Shown here: one piece after another, positions 1 through 7,969 of the stretch
Numbering within the stretch: position 1 is the first letter of the stretch
Layout: each line of letters begins with the position of its first letter
Source: Terana coerulea
Taxonomy: Eukaryota; Basidiomycota; Agaricomycetes; Polyporales; Phanerochaetaceae
Assembly: GCA_024811115.1 (NCBI GenBank)
Contig: JAKOGH010001181.1
Location: 1-10,304, forward strand
DNA length: 10,304 nucleotides
Direction of reading: 5' to 3'
The notes under the pieces: model-generated
Database searches by the model: none
What the model was told of the DNA's origin: nothing
Seen by the model: the letters and a program-made list of their open reading frames with translations, nothing else
Position numbers and translations under genes: made by a program

Positions 1-1155
1 CCATCACACGCTGATGATGTTGACTGAGAGTGTGCAGCGCGAGACTGCGGTAGCGCTTCCGCCAGTTGTCGCCGATGCGTGCATTGCGCTCGATGACCAG
101 CGCGGGTATGCCCATTTGCCGAAAGCGCGCCGCGACAGAAATGCCTGACTGCCCACCGCCCACTGGAAGAGTTCATTAGTTACGAGATCGTGTTTTGGTA
201 ACCAGGGTTACTATTTCTTCCAGCCCATTTAGGAACTGGGAACCACTAGTAGCATGCAATGTCGGAGATGGCGACGGTTATCGAACCGAGCGTCCCAAGA
301 CCGGTATGCGAGCAGACTGCGCGGCGGAAAGTATCCCAAACACGGCAGGGTCGCCCAGTAAAACCAACGCAGATGTTGCGAAGATCTAGGCATCGCTCAA
401 CATCCGGGCGCTATAACGTGCACTCCCAAGGTTTCAGTGACCGACGCTCAGGAAATGCAGCTAAAAAAGCCTTGCTCCAGTCTCTGAACAGGCGGCGAAA
501 GGAAGCAACGCAAAGACCCAATTGAGCAGGCTCTAACTTGCCCTTTCAGGCACCAGACCGAACAGCGTACTCAAGTCTGCGTATCATTCAATAGAAACGC
601 ACCTATGAGCACCAACGGATCTGCTTCCACCGCTGCCTTCCCCTCCTCAACCTGGTCGCTCCATATGTGACCCTTGGCCTCCCAGTCTTGCCCCTCGCGC
701 GGCTCCTCGTGTCCCTTCAGGTCAAGAACGATCGTGGCAAGCAAGAGTGCCTTCCATTGACCTTGCTCGTCTTTGCTGAGATGTACGTATCCCCTTCCGA
801 CAGCGACACGCGTCTCGTACTTGAAGCCCGCCTCGACCTGGTCGCTCACCGTGCCATTGCCAGAGGGATCCGCGGAGAAGCGCGGCGTGTAGTAGGGGTC
901 GTCTTCGAGAACGATGCCAGAGACTTGGGCGGCCGCGAGGCGGTCAGACTCGGCAAGGTAAGCAGTGATGGCAGCATGCCCCTTGAGGGAGCGGGTGTCC
1001 CAGGTGAAGGTGAGGACGTCGCGCAGCCAGCCGGCGGGCAGGAAGCTGGACGCGACGGCGGACGCGTCTGCCGCGGCGACGGCTGCAGCGAACGGCGTGA
1101 GCCACGCAGCAGCGATCGTGTTCGGGTTCTCCTCGCTCGTCGTCGGCTGGGCCAT
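1..1155 (-). CDS. Flavin-containing monooxygenase with N-terminal SnoaL/NTF2-like domain (5' part, partial)
   Basis: Two exons on the minus strand: 1155-603 and 162-1, continuing past the left edge. Translation starts at the ATG at 1153-1155 (MAQPTTSEENP). Exon 1 (about 184 residues) reads as the SnoaL/NTF2-like domain that precedes the monooxygenase domain in this basidiomycete family; it ends in DPLVLI. Splicing joins CTC ATA G to TG GGC and so builds the FAD-binding Rossmann motif VGGGQSGIS, followed by the acidic end of beta-2 (ALVIERNARIGDNW) and the typical RKRYRSLALHT segment. The family uses FAD and NAD(P)H to oxygenate soft nucleophiles or carbonyls; the substrate cannot be told from sequence. 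The NADPH-binding site and C-terminus lie outside the window. No frame break is seen in the 715 coding bases present. It lies downstream of the hydrolase on the same strand, 610 bp away. Family assignment is confident; substrate is unknown. Confidence 0.88.
163..602 (-). other. Long (440 bp) intron in the monooxygenase gene
   Basis: Donor GTGCGT begins at 602 and the acceptor CTTCCAG ends at 163. A canonical branch sequence (ACTAATG, minus strand, plus positions 174-180) lies about 10 nt before the acceptor. The boundaries are fixed by the join, which recreates LIVGGGQSG. At 440 bp it is seven to nine times longer than most introns in this window. The interior shows no convincing ORF, and no terminal inverted repeats were spotted. 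Only short palindromes were seen, at 198-211 and 275-288. Confidence 0.85.
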
Positions 1156-1156
1156 C

Positions 1157-1212
1157 CTGCAGTAGGAGTGGTGAGCAGGAGTGGAGGGCAAAAGATAAGC
1201 TGATCGCTGTAC
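1157..1212 (-). other. Predicted 5'UTR intron of the monooxygenase gene
   Basis: On the minus strand GTACAG at 1212 could be a donor. A pyrimidine-rich stretch then leads to CTACTGCAG ending at 1157, one base before the start codon context GATGG. The length (56 bp) fits the normal intron size here. It is inferred from signals only. The same reading frame stays open upstream (an ATG at 1257), so an unspliced longer N-terminus is the alternative. Confidence 0.35.
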
Positions 1213-1765
1213 TTGCCTCGGCTGTTTTGTGGCATGAGCTCGGTCGCGGCGACCCACTTTGCGAGATGAATTGGCACATGAACTTTATCGATCCGAAGGT
1301 GATGGTGTGAATGCTGGGCTATACGCGTCGCGCCGATCTTCTTCGCGCGTGTTTGCGCTGCCAGCTTAGTCATACGGCATAGAGCGCCACAACGCCCAAC
1401 CGTCCCGCTCACCGTGCTAGACCATAGACTGTGCCCGACGGCGAGCGCAACGCAGAGGCGGGGGACAAATGTCGATGTTCAGCTGGCTGGATTAGGGCTA
1501 CATATCAAAGCAGCAGATTTGAGCGATAACCTTCCGCGGGCGGTGATGAGACCAGCACTGCACTCCAGGGGCAAGCCTGCCCGCTTCTCCCGCGGGTCAT
1601 GCTGCTGCCGAAGCACAGGCAGACAAATATCTGCGCACTGCTCAAGCACGTCAGTCTGCCCTGTTCGAGAGCTCACGTGCGGACTTACCGCCAAGACGCT
1701 CGCCCGCATGCACTGTGCAGCCTGCAGAGCCTCGAAGAAAAGCAGGTGATCATTCGGTCGTACGT
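1213..1765. other. Intergenic region between hydrolase 3' end and monooxygenase 5' end
   Basis: About 550 bp without a supported gene. It should hold the hydrolase 3' UTR and terminator and the monooxygenase promoter, both on the minus strand. A CACGTG palindrome (E-box-like) sits at 1674-1679. No clear AATAAA, TATA box, tRNA or repeat was recognised. Short ORFs here show no family features. Confidence 0.5.
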
Positions 1766-3788
1766 CTAGGAGCGTGTACCGTATTCTCTCGGTCCACCCT
1801 CAAATCGCGATAGCATCTGCACCATCGGTCGCCTGTCCGCGGCTGCGTCGAACACCTGCGCATGGTCCAACGTGGGATACCACAGCACCTCCAGCATCCC
1901 GTCCTTGCTCTTCCACCTCTTCTCCTCGTCCTCCTCGCCAGTCAGGTACTTCCACACTTCCGGCGCGTCGACGATCTGGTCCCGCCCGCTGAGCACAACA
2001 CCAACGTTCCTGCCTTCCAGATCCTCCTTCCAGAGCACGTTCTCCGCCCAGAAGAAATGTCGCGCCAACGCGCGCGCGATGTCCGGGTCGCGGCTCGCAA
2101 AGTACCACAGCTGCCACTCGTTTGCGCGACGCGGCTGGCGGTACACGAAGTTGAACGCGACGGCCGGGCGGTGCAGCAGGAACGGGATCGGGTCCACGAA
2201 CAGCCACCCCGTCACCCGCTTGCCCAATTCCTCGGAGCGCAGGACGTGCGCGGCGACGACGGTGCCGTACGAGTGTCCGCACACGACGAACTGGTCTATA
2301 TCGTGGTGCGCTAAGACTGCCGTGAGGCCCTCGAGCATCGCCTCACGCGTGAGTGGCGGCGGGGAGATGCGCATGCTGAGCGGCAGGTTCTCGAGCGCAA
2401 TGATGCCGACGTCGGGGTCCGCAGTCATAAGCTCGACGAGGAAGGGCGTATACGGCCACAGGCCAATCTACTCTAGTGTCAGATAGCAGCTCGCCTGCGA
2501 GAAAATCAGAATAGCGCACCCCGATGCCATGGAGGAATACAATGGGTTTCTTGGTCGTGGAGCGGTGGGGGCGGTACCAGTATCCGACGTCCGCGCGCGG
2601 CGCAGGCTGGGCGAGCATAACCCAGAGCCGTGTGGGGAAAGCCGCGTACCACGCGCGCGGTGCGTAATGCTTGAAGCCCTTCACTCTGAGGTACGCGGAG
2701 GTATGTGTCCACAACTCCGACGACCTTCGAGATTGCCTGCCGTCAACGCCAGCAGCTCGGAGAGACGAAAGGAGGGAGGACGTACGAGATACCACACCAC
2801 TGGGCGGTGCACGCTCACGACGGGATCCATGCTCACTTTCATACAGCTGACCGCCGGGTTCCTCCCATCCTTGAAATGTTCACCCATCAGCTCCTCTAGC
2901 TTGCTCACGTATCCGTCCAGCTCCTCCGCCCATTCTTCGTGCGCTTGCTCTCGCGTGCTCGCGAACAGCGCCCAAAGAAGCCATTCAACGACGTTCTCCT
3001 TGTATATGGTGGAGGGGTCGACACCGAAGAACCATTCTGCAGATAGGCCGCCGGCGGGCGTCGCGTCAAAACATTTCGCGAATAGCGTTGCACGTTCGGG
3101 TTTGGTTAGGGGTGGGATGCTCGGCTTCCTACAAATAGAGGCGTTAGTGTTTAGCTTTGAAAGACTGACAGAACAGATGAGAGGAAGTTCGAGACTTGGG
3201 CGGTTTCCATCCATTGAGAAATAAACCGGGGCAAAGGCTTAGAGATATGTGGCTGACTATGAACCGGTGAGCTGCATTCGTGGTACTGCATGTATGCGCT
3301 CCAAGCGACGACTGGATAGGTGCCACATATAACTAGGAGACTGCGTGTATATTGCGTGTAGATGGCAGTCGTACATTGCGCGGCATGGAGGCCATTTGAC
3401 TTTCTATAGGCATGCGTTATGGACGAATAGAGCTTGGACGCTTCACAACTTCGTCGAGGTTCGATCTGTATGCAGTAGCCTCGTAGTGGCAACGGCGTGC
3501 ATCCAATGCGCAGACTTTACGGCAATGTCAAAGAGACTGTAGAACCGGACGGGAATGAATGTAGACTGGTCGAGTGCTCACCGCCTGCAAATAGTAGCTC
3601 CGCGGGAGGTACACGAACAGATAAAAGGCCGCCTCCGTAAGGGTGTAGTACCCGAGCCACGGCGCGTATAACCACTTTCCTCTGTACCAGCTCGCGGCGA
3701 CGTGTGCGATGCTGAGCGGTGCAATGAGGCGTAGGCCTGCGATGCACGCGCGGATGAAGACGTATTCGACCGTCGAGGTCCCAATCAT
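1766..3788 (-). CDS. Alpha/beta hydrolase fold protein with N-terminal membrane anchor
   Basis: Proposed exons on the minus strand are 3788-3582, 3124-2786, 2714-2520 and 2467-1766, about 480 aa. Exon 1 starts MIGTSTVEYVF and carries two hydrophobic stretches, so the protein is probably membrane-anchored. Exon 2 holds the family's conserved helical region (PPLTKPERATLF, then HRPVVWYL). Exon 3 ends in KPIVFLHGIG, the strand and oxyanion-hole segment before the fold core; exon 4 resumes IGLWPYTPF. The nucleophile elbow is GHSYG (Ser codon 2270-2272), with likely Asp in SGRDQIVDA and His in LDHAQVF, so the triad looks complete and the protein a serine hydrolase, lipase- or esterase-like; the substrate is unknown. 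The intron at 2519-2468 (52 bp) is clean. The 2785 donor is clear, but its acceptor is doubtful (2715, a GAG site) because the bases just before it also code plausibly in another frame. Intron 1 is long. It is divergent to the BuGZ-like gene. Confidence 0.85.
3125..3581 (-). other. Long first intron (about 457 bp) of the hydrolase gene, acceptor uncertain
   Basis: The donor GTGAGC at 3581 follows the exon-1 codons for YYLQA. A strong branch site (CACTAAC) and acceptor TTTGTAG ending at 3129 precede exon 2, but using that AG gives the wrong frame. The AAG four bases further on (ending 3125) restores phase and joins LQA to PSIPPLT. The alternative is a small unrecognised exon of 3n+2 bases inside the interval. 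No ORF or repeat was recognised in the interior. Confidence 0.6.
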
Positions 3789-4171
3789 CCAGCTTGGAGC
3801 ACCGGGGGAGGTCTAAGAATTAAAGCGTGTGTCTAGGGGGCAGTCGCAGGTAGAGATGGAATGCACAGAGGAGGCGTGGCTGTCGTCGCAGGTGTTGTAC
3901 ATCCTGGCTGCTGCGTGCCCCCGACGCATATCATGAGCAAAGCTGCCCTGGCGCTAAGCACCACCCCACCGCGTGCGGATCACCGTTGTCGGATCGCCGA
4001 GAGGCCGTCTCCGGCCGTGCCACGACGGCGTCTGTACGCTGTGCAAACTTGCACACGAACTCTCATCTCGACCGCGGGCGCAAGCGCAGAGAAGGCCAGC
4101 AGCGTCCTCGCCACCCGTCCGCTCTACGACTCAAACCCCTTTTCGACCACCACAGGCCTCGACAAGTGAAA
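3789..4171. promoter_or_regulatory. Divergent promoter region, hydrolase / BuGZ-like gene
   Basis: These 383 bp separate two start codons pointing away from each other, so they must hold both promoters. No TATA box or recognised binding site stands out. The plus-strand frame of the downstream gene is open from an ATG at 3986 through 4172, but that upstream peptide is Arg-rich and does not resemble the family N-terminus (MAKKKNKQ), so it is taken as 5' UTR. Confidence 0.6.
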
Positions 4172-5602
4172 ATGGCGAAGAAGAAGAACAAGCAGGCGAG
4201 TGCTTGGTGCTTGAATTCCTTATCGCTTGCGGGTACTGACGAAGCGAGGTTGCAGATCATCCGCCCCTGGTGCTGGTATTGTGAGCGGGAATTTGAGGAT
4301 GAGAAGGGTGTGTAACACATTTTCAGGATCTGCAAACGGACAACTGAAGACGCTTTGCGTAGTTCTAATGCAGCATCAAAAGGCGAAGCACTTCAAGTGT
4401 AACCTTTGTCCTCGACGGCTGAACACCGCTGGAGGGCTGGCCGTGCACATCCAGCAAGTGCACAAGCTCGAACCAGACAAGTACGTAGCCCCATCTTTGC
4501 TGTTAAGCGAAGTTGTCTAACCCTTTGCAGCTTGCCCCGCATCGACAACGCCCTGCCCGGCCGCGATGGCTACGAGGTCGAGATTTTCGGAATGGAAGGC
4601 ATCCCCGCGCCCGACGTCGCAGACTATAAACGGCGCAAGGAGATTGAGCTGGGGCTCAACCCGGGCTCAATCAGCGCGCCGCCGAACAAGCGGCCCAAAG
4701 TCGAGAACCGAGCGTTGTCTGAGGACGAGCTGCGCGCGCAGCTCGCGGCCCTAGAGGCGCTCATGGGTGCGAGCGAGGGTGCGCCGCCCCAGCCGAACGC
4801 GGACATGGGTGGGGCAGTGTACGGTGCACCGGCGCAGCACTACGCGAGCCCGCCCGTACCCGCCCCGCCACCCGCCATGTCTCCGCCTGTCCCAGGTGCC
4901 CCGTCGCCCTTTAGTCTCCCACCGTTTGGAGCGCCGTTCGTCCCTGGCATGATGCCGCCGTGCGTGCTCTTATTGACACTCATGTCCTTTACTAACGATA
5001 ATCCCGTTGGTGCAGAATGCCGCCTGGTGGACCCATGCCACCAGGATTCCCCAGATGCCCGGCATGCCGTTCCCTCCGCCTGGCATGATGCCTCCAGGTG
5101 CACCTCCATTCCCTCCGCCTCCCGGCATGCGCCCGCCATTCCCGCCTCCACCCTTCATGCCGCCCGGCATGTCCCCACCGCCAGGATTCACCCCGCCTCC
5201 GCCGGGCGCGGCAAACCCGCTCCCTCCACCACCGACATTTGTGCCTGCGGGTGCAGCGCCGCCGCCTCCTAGTGCGGTATTCAGCGGCAGCGTGCCCCCG
5301 CCCAGCTCGAGTGCAACGCCAGCGCCGCAGCTGAAGCTGCCGGACCCGAAGCTGGAGCAAACATATGCGCCGTTCAAAAAGCCGACTGTACTGAAGTGGG
5401 CGGACCCCAACTTTTCTCCCGTACGTATCATGTTGTAGCTTAACGTTCACTGTCTTACCAGTCCCTCTCATAGGAGGAGCATCGTGCGATTCATCCGAGG
5501 TACTACGCCCCTCGCGATGTCACCAACCAGACAAATGCATCTACGGGACCGAGCGAAGAGGCACGCGGCAAGAAACGCGCAAGGGCAGAGGATTTTCTCT
5601 AA
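4172..5602 (+). CDS. C2H2 zinc-finger protein, fungal counterpart of ZNF207/BuGZ (Bub3-binding, spindle)
   Basis: Six exons: 4172-4195, 4256-4307, 4363-4480, 4531-4959, 5016-5420 and 5474-5602. The product would be about 385 aa if one missing base in exon 5 is allowed for. The start MAKKKNKQ matches the family's basic N-terminus. Two adjacent C2H2 fingers follow: C14, C17, H30, H35 ([13 protein letters not shown] then MQHQKAKH) and C38, C41, H54, H59 ([17 protein letters not shown]). Next is the conserved [11 protein letters not shown] block, a helical segment, a long Pro/Met/Gly-rich tail, and a C-terminal [13 protein letters not shown] motif resembling a GLEBS Bub3-binding site. Animal BuGZ binds Bub3, helps load it at kinetochores, and its low-complexity tail drives coacervation on spindle microtubules; the same role here is inferred. 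Introns are 60 (GC-AG), 55, 50, 56 and 53 bp. As read, exon 5 shifts frame at the C run 5049-5052 and would stop at 5086-5088, losing the GLEBS-like motif. Confidence 0.88.
4196..4255 (+). other. GC-AG intron (first intron of the BuGZ-like gene)
   Basis: The donor reads CAG|GCGAGT, which is the perfect U1 consensus CAG|GTGAGT with C at position +2. A branch sequence TACTGAC and the acceptor GGTTGCAG complete a 60-bp intron. Removing it joins MAKKKNKQ to IIRPWCWYC, which is the spacing seen in animal BuGZ. The intron is a multiple of three without a stop, so an unspliced mRNA would insert 20 residues before the first finger. Confidence 0.75.
4843..5310 (+). repeat. Proline/methionine/glycine-rich low-complexity coding tract
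   Basis: Codons here repeat short units such as [17 protein letters not shown] and MPPGMSPPP, interrupted by one intron (4960-5015). The DNA is correspondingly rich in C runs and CCGCC motifs. Such P-rich tails are typical of BuGZ proteins, where they support phase separation. The opposite strand has a long Gly-rich open frame, which is a composition shadow. Confidence 0.8.
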
Positions 5603-6318
5603 GTTATGTTGTGGTTATGTATGAGATAAGACAAGTTAGAGGTGCGTGACTCCCAATTGGATAGGCTGCGTGGCGGCAGCTGACGATGTCTCGTAGCCTG
5701 CAACGGTGCGTGTACGCGTAGCTGCTGGCGACGTTGAAGCTCTACTAGGTCGACACGTGTGGTGGGTCGTGGTGGTCGGTTGTTGTAGGGATAACGAAAG
5801 GAAAAGAAGAACGAAGGAAGGACGTGGTCGTCGGAGCGCGGCATTCACCAGTCCGTCCCATCCGTTGTGCTGTCCCCTGCCCGCGGGCTTGCGTACTCAT
5901 CTCTTTTGCGGCTCCGAGGCCAGGCCGTGACGGCAACTATCCGCAAACAAGACGAAGGGTTGATGCACATGGAATTACGCGGTACGGGACATGTTTCTTT
6001 CCTTGTGTTGTATGAGTCTGTTGCGCGGTACGTCCTGGAGTACGGTCGGTGCCCCTTTTATCCTTTCCCTCCTGTCACCCGTCGAAAACGTCATGAGCAT
6101 AGCATATTTTCTCTTTCCAAAGATGGCGTGCGAAACAATTGAGTCAGGCTGCACTTCAGTGAGTCTATGTGAAGGTAATACCAGAACATATGCACTTCCG
6201 TATCCACATATTGATGGCGAGGCAAGCGTGTCCGTGATAACTCGAACAGCAAAATGTACGCCCGGTCTTCTGCGTACCCCGGTCTACTGCCTTTGATTAA
6301 CTGGCTTTCCTCGTTTAG
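5603..6318. other. Intergenic region without recognised gene
   Basis: About 716 bp. The first part should be the BuGZ-like 3' UTR. A purine-rich plus-strand stretch lies near 5788-5822, and an ACACGTGT palindrome (E-box-like) at 5753-5760. The last bases, ending TCGTTTAG at 6318, look like the 3' end of an intron belonging to the transporter remnant downstream. All frames were read for the missing FNT membrane helices and none was found. Confidence 0.55.
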
Positions 6319-7095
6319 ACAGCGGCTTGGTAGAAGCAGAACCATACAAGTCCTTTACTGTGACTTTCGCAATGTTAGTGTAATTGGTGGATATCCGGAT
6401 GATCCCCGCTAACCTTCTCAACCTTTCGTCTAGGCACAAAGCACACGACCCGGAATGGCACCAGATCTCCCTCCGCGGCATTGGTTGCAACTGGCTTGTC
6501 TGCATCGCCGTTTGGGTTCGTATATGCGTGCTTTCTAGCTCTCTGCGAGTTCTCACAAACTTGGGTTTGCAGCAAGCTGCGGGTGCCCGAGACACCCTCT
6601 CAAAAATTGTTGCTATATGGTTCCCCATCTGGGTGTTTGTTGCGTGCTCGTTTGACCACGGTGAGTCGAATACTGCGACGGGCAGGAGAATTTGCTTATA
6701 TCCTACATAGTTATTGCAAACATGTTCTCCATGCCGCTCGGTATCATGTACGGAGCTGACGTGAGTGCTTCTCCTGTCGATCCTGGACGCTGCATTCTAA
6801 ACCGTTCTATCAGCTCACAACAGCGCAATACATCAAGCGAGTACTCGAGTCTCCTGCTTCTATCCAGCGCCGTACTCACGATACGCCCCGAAGATCCCTG
6901 ATCGCGTCGTACCTCGGCAACATCGTCGGCGCGCTGTTTGTCGGCCTGCCCGCGCTGTACATGTACCTCGGCGACTACCACTTCACGGACACGCGCATGA
7001 AGGAGCTCGAGAACGGTCCGCCGCGCGAGGACGACGACTCGAAGAACGTGAGCACCGTGCAGGAGAGTCTACCAGGTGAGAGCAAGCGGTCATGA
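6319..7095 (+). pseudogene. Formate/nitrite transporter (FNT) family, 3' exons only (5'-truncated)
   Basis: Exons: 6319-6373, 6434-6515, 6573-6660, 6711-6760 and 6814-7095. Introns of 60, 57, 50 and 53 bp all have GT-AG ends. The translation gives SGLVEAEPYKSF, then HDPEWHQISLRGIGCNWLVC, AAGARDTLSKIVAIWFPIW, ANMFSMPLGIMYGAD and SLIASYLGNIVGALFVG, ending in an acidic cytosolic tail. These are the conserved central and C-terminal segments of fungal FNT proteins, pentameric six-helix channels moving formate, nitrite or related small anions across a membrane. The exons for roughly the first three helices and the start codon are absent upstream, so I call it a remnant even though what remains is in frame. 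An 18-residue stretch between QYIKR and SLIASY (6841-6894) seems extra for the family. The stop is TGA at 7093-7095. An alternative last intron from 7076 to an acceptor near 7121 would end the protein at a TAG near 7154. Confidence 0.8.
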
Positions 7096-7925
7096 ACGCG
7101 CCTGCCTGCCCGCATTGGCAGAGTCTGGCTCATCCTGCGGTACGACTTTATAGACAGTGATGGTGATATTTGAGGATGTTGCGCTTTCGCTTTCGTTGTT
7201 CGGCTGCGGTCTTATCTGGAGCCGAACTGCAGTCTACTTACGCTATTACTTGACGTTGAATTTTGTTGTATGACTAGATATTTGGTTGATGCATATGTTT
7301 CTGCTGCAGACGAGTGACGGATGAGGGTTGTGCGCAAGTTGGATCTTGCTGGCATGGCTGGCAGAGTCGGAGCTGTGACGCTTACCCCGGGCAGTGTGAA
7401 AGCTTTGCCCTCCACTTCAATGTCTGGGCGCTACTGATCTTGTGCCAGTCTCCGTAGCTGATTATTCGACCGTGGGCGTATAGAATAACTATCCATCCTA
7501 ATATTAATCAATGAGGCTAGCCAATCAATGCTAACCGCAACGAATTCCACTCTGTGTAGGTGTCACGCGCCAGCCTAGCGTAGACCTTGCGCGTCTCGAA
7601 CTTGGGCGCTGCTTACGCTAAACTGCTTGTGCACTGTTCCTGCGCCGTTCAAGATATCCCTAAGCGACCCGTATGCACCATATATCCTGTAATAAAAGGC
7701 TTCATACATTATTCAGTGGCATATGGGAGGGTCGAACACGATGAAACATATCTGCCGCCATTCCCGGATAATACCGAGAGCCCATCAAACTCAGACTGAT
7801 GCGCCCTCTGGCCGAATTGGGCAATTCAACTTCAACCTCATCCATTGTTCGCCAGAAAGGCTCAAATGTCTGGTGGCCAGTTCCTGGCTACCAAATCGAG
7901 TCACGTTCTTGTTGAGAGAATTTTT
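7096..7925. other. Intergenic region without recognised gene
   Basis: About 830 bp, relatively AT-rich (for example around 7490-7530). Short ORFs on both strands (for instance minus 7415-7212) show no family features or codon pattern like the neighbours. No tRNA, inverted repeats or transposon ends were recognised. It should contain the FNT 3' UTR and the kinase promoter. Confidence 0.55.
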
Positions 7926-7931
7926 TATAAA
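7926..7931 (+). promoter_or_regulatory. TATA-box-like element of the FunK1 gene
   Basis: TATAAA follows a T run. It lies only 11 bases before an ATG at 7937 but 44 bases before the ATG at 7970. A transcript starting about 30 bases downstream of the box would exclude the first ATG, which favours 7970 as the start. The function is inferred from position only. Confidence 0.4.
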
Positions 7932-7969
7932 GCATCATGTCTTCTCTCCCTCCAGTGCGTCTCATCGCC

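Noticed and set aside
198..211. GTAACC-AG-GGTTAC short inverted repeat
   Set aside because: Too short and isolated to call an element end or regulatory site.
275..288. tRNA B-box-like GGTTCGA palindrome
   Set aside because: The final CC is one base out of place and no A box or cloverleaf was found at the right distance.
259..525. 88-codon plus-strand ORF inside the monooxygenase intron
   Set aside because: It is Arg-rich with no domain pattern, and the interval is accounted for as an intron by the precise rebuild of the FAD motif.
667..1412. Long ORFs overlapping the monooxygenase exon on both strands
   Set aside because: Shadows of a GC-rich real exon, with no family features.
1862..2486. 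Long plus-strand ORFs (150 and 204 codons) opposite the hydrolase
   Set aside because: Low-information Ser/Arg-rich shadows. The minus strand carries clear hydrolase motifs.
3986..4171. 62-codon in-frame N-terminal extension of the BuGZ-like protein
   Set aside because: Open by chance. Arg-rich and unlike the family, which begins with a short basic MxKKKK-type N-terminus.
4970..5431. Gly-rich minus-strand ORF of 153 codons
   Set aside because: It is the complement of Pro codons in the BuGZ-like tail (CCN read as GGN), not a separate gene.
5991..6296. 101-codon plus-strand ORF as a possible 5' part of the FNT gene
   Set aside because: It lacks FNT membrane helices and conserved motifs, and its codon use is unlike the downstream exons.
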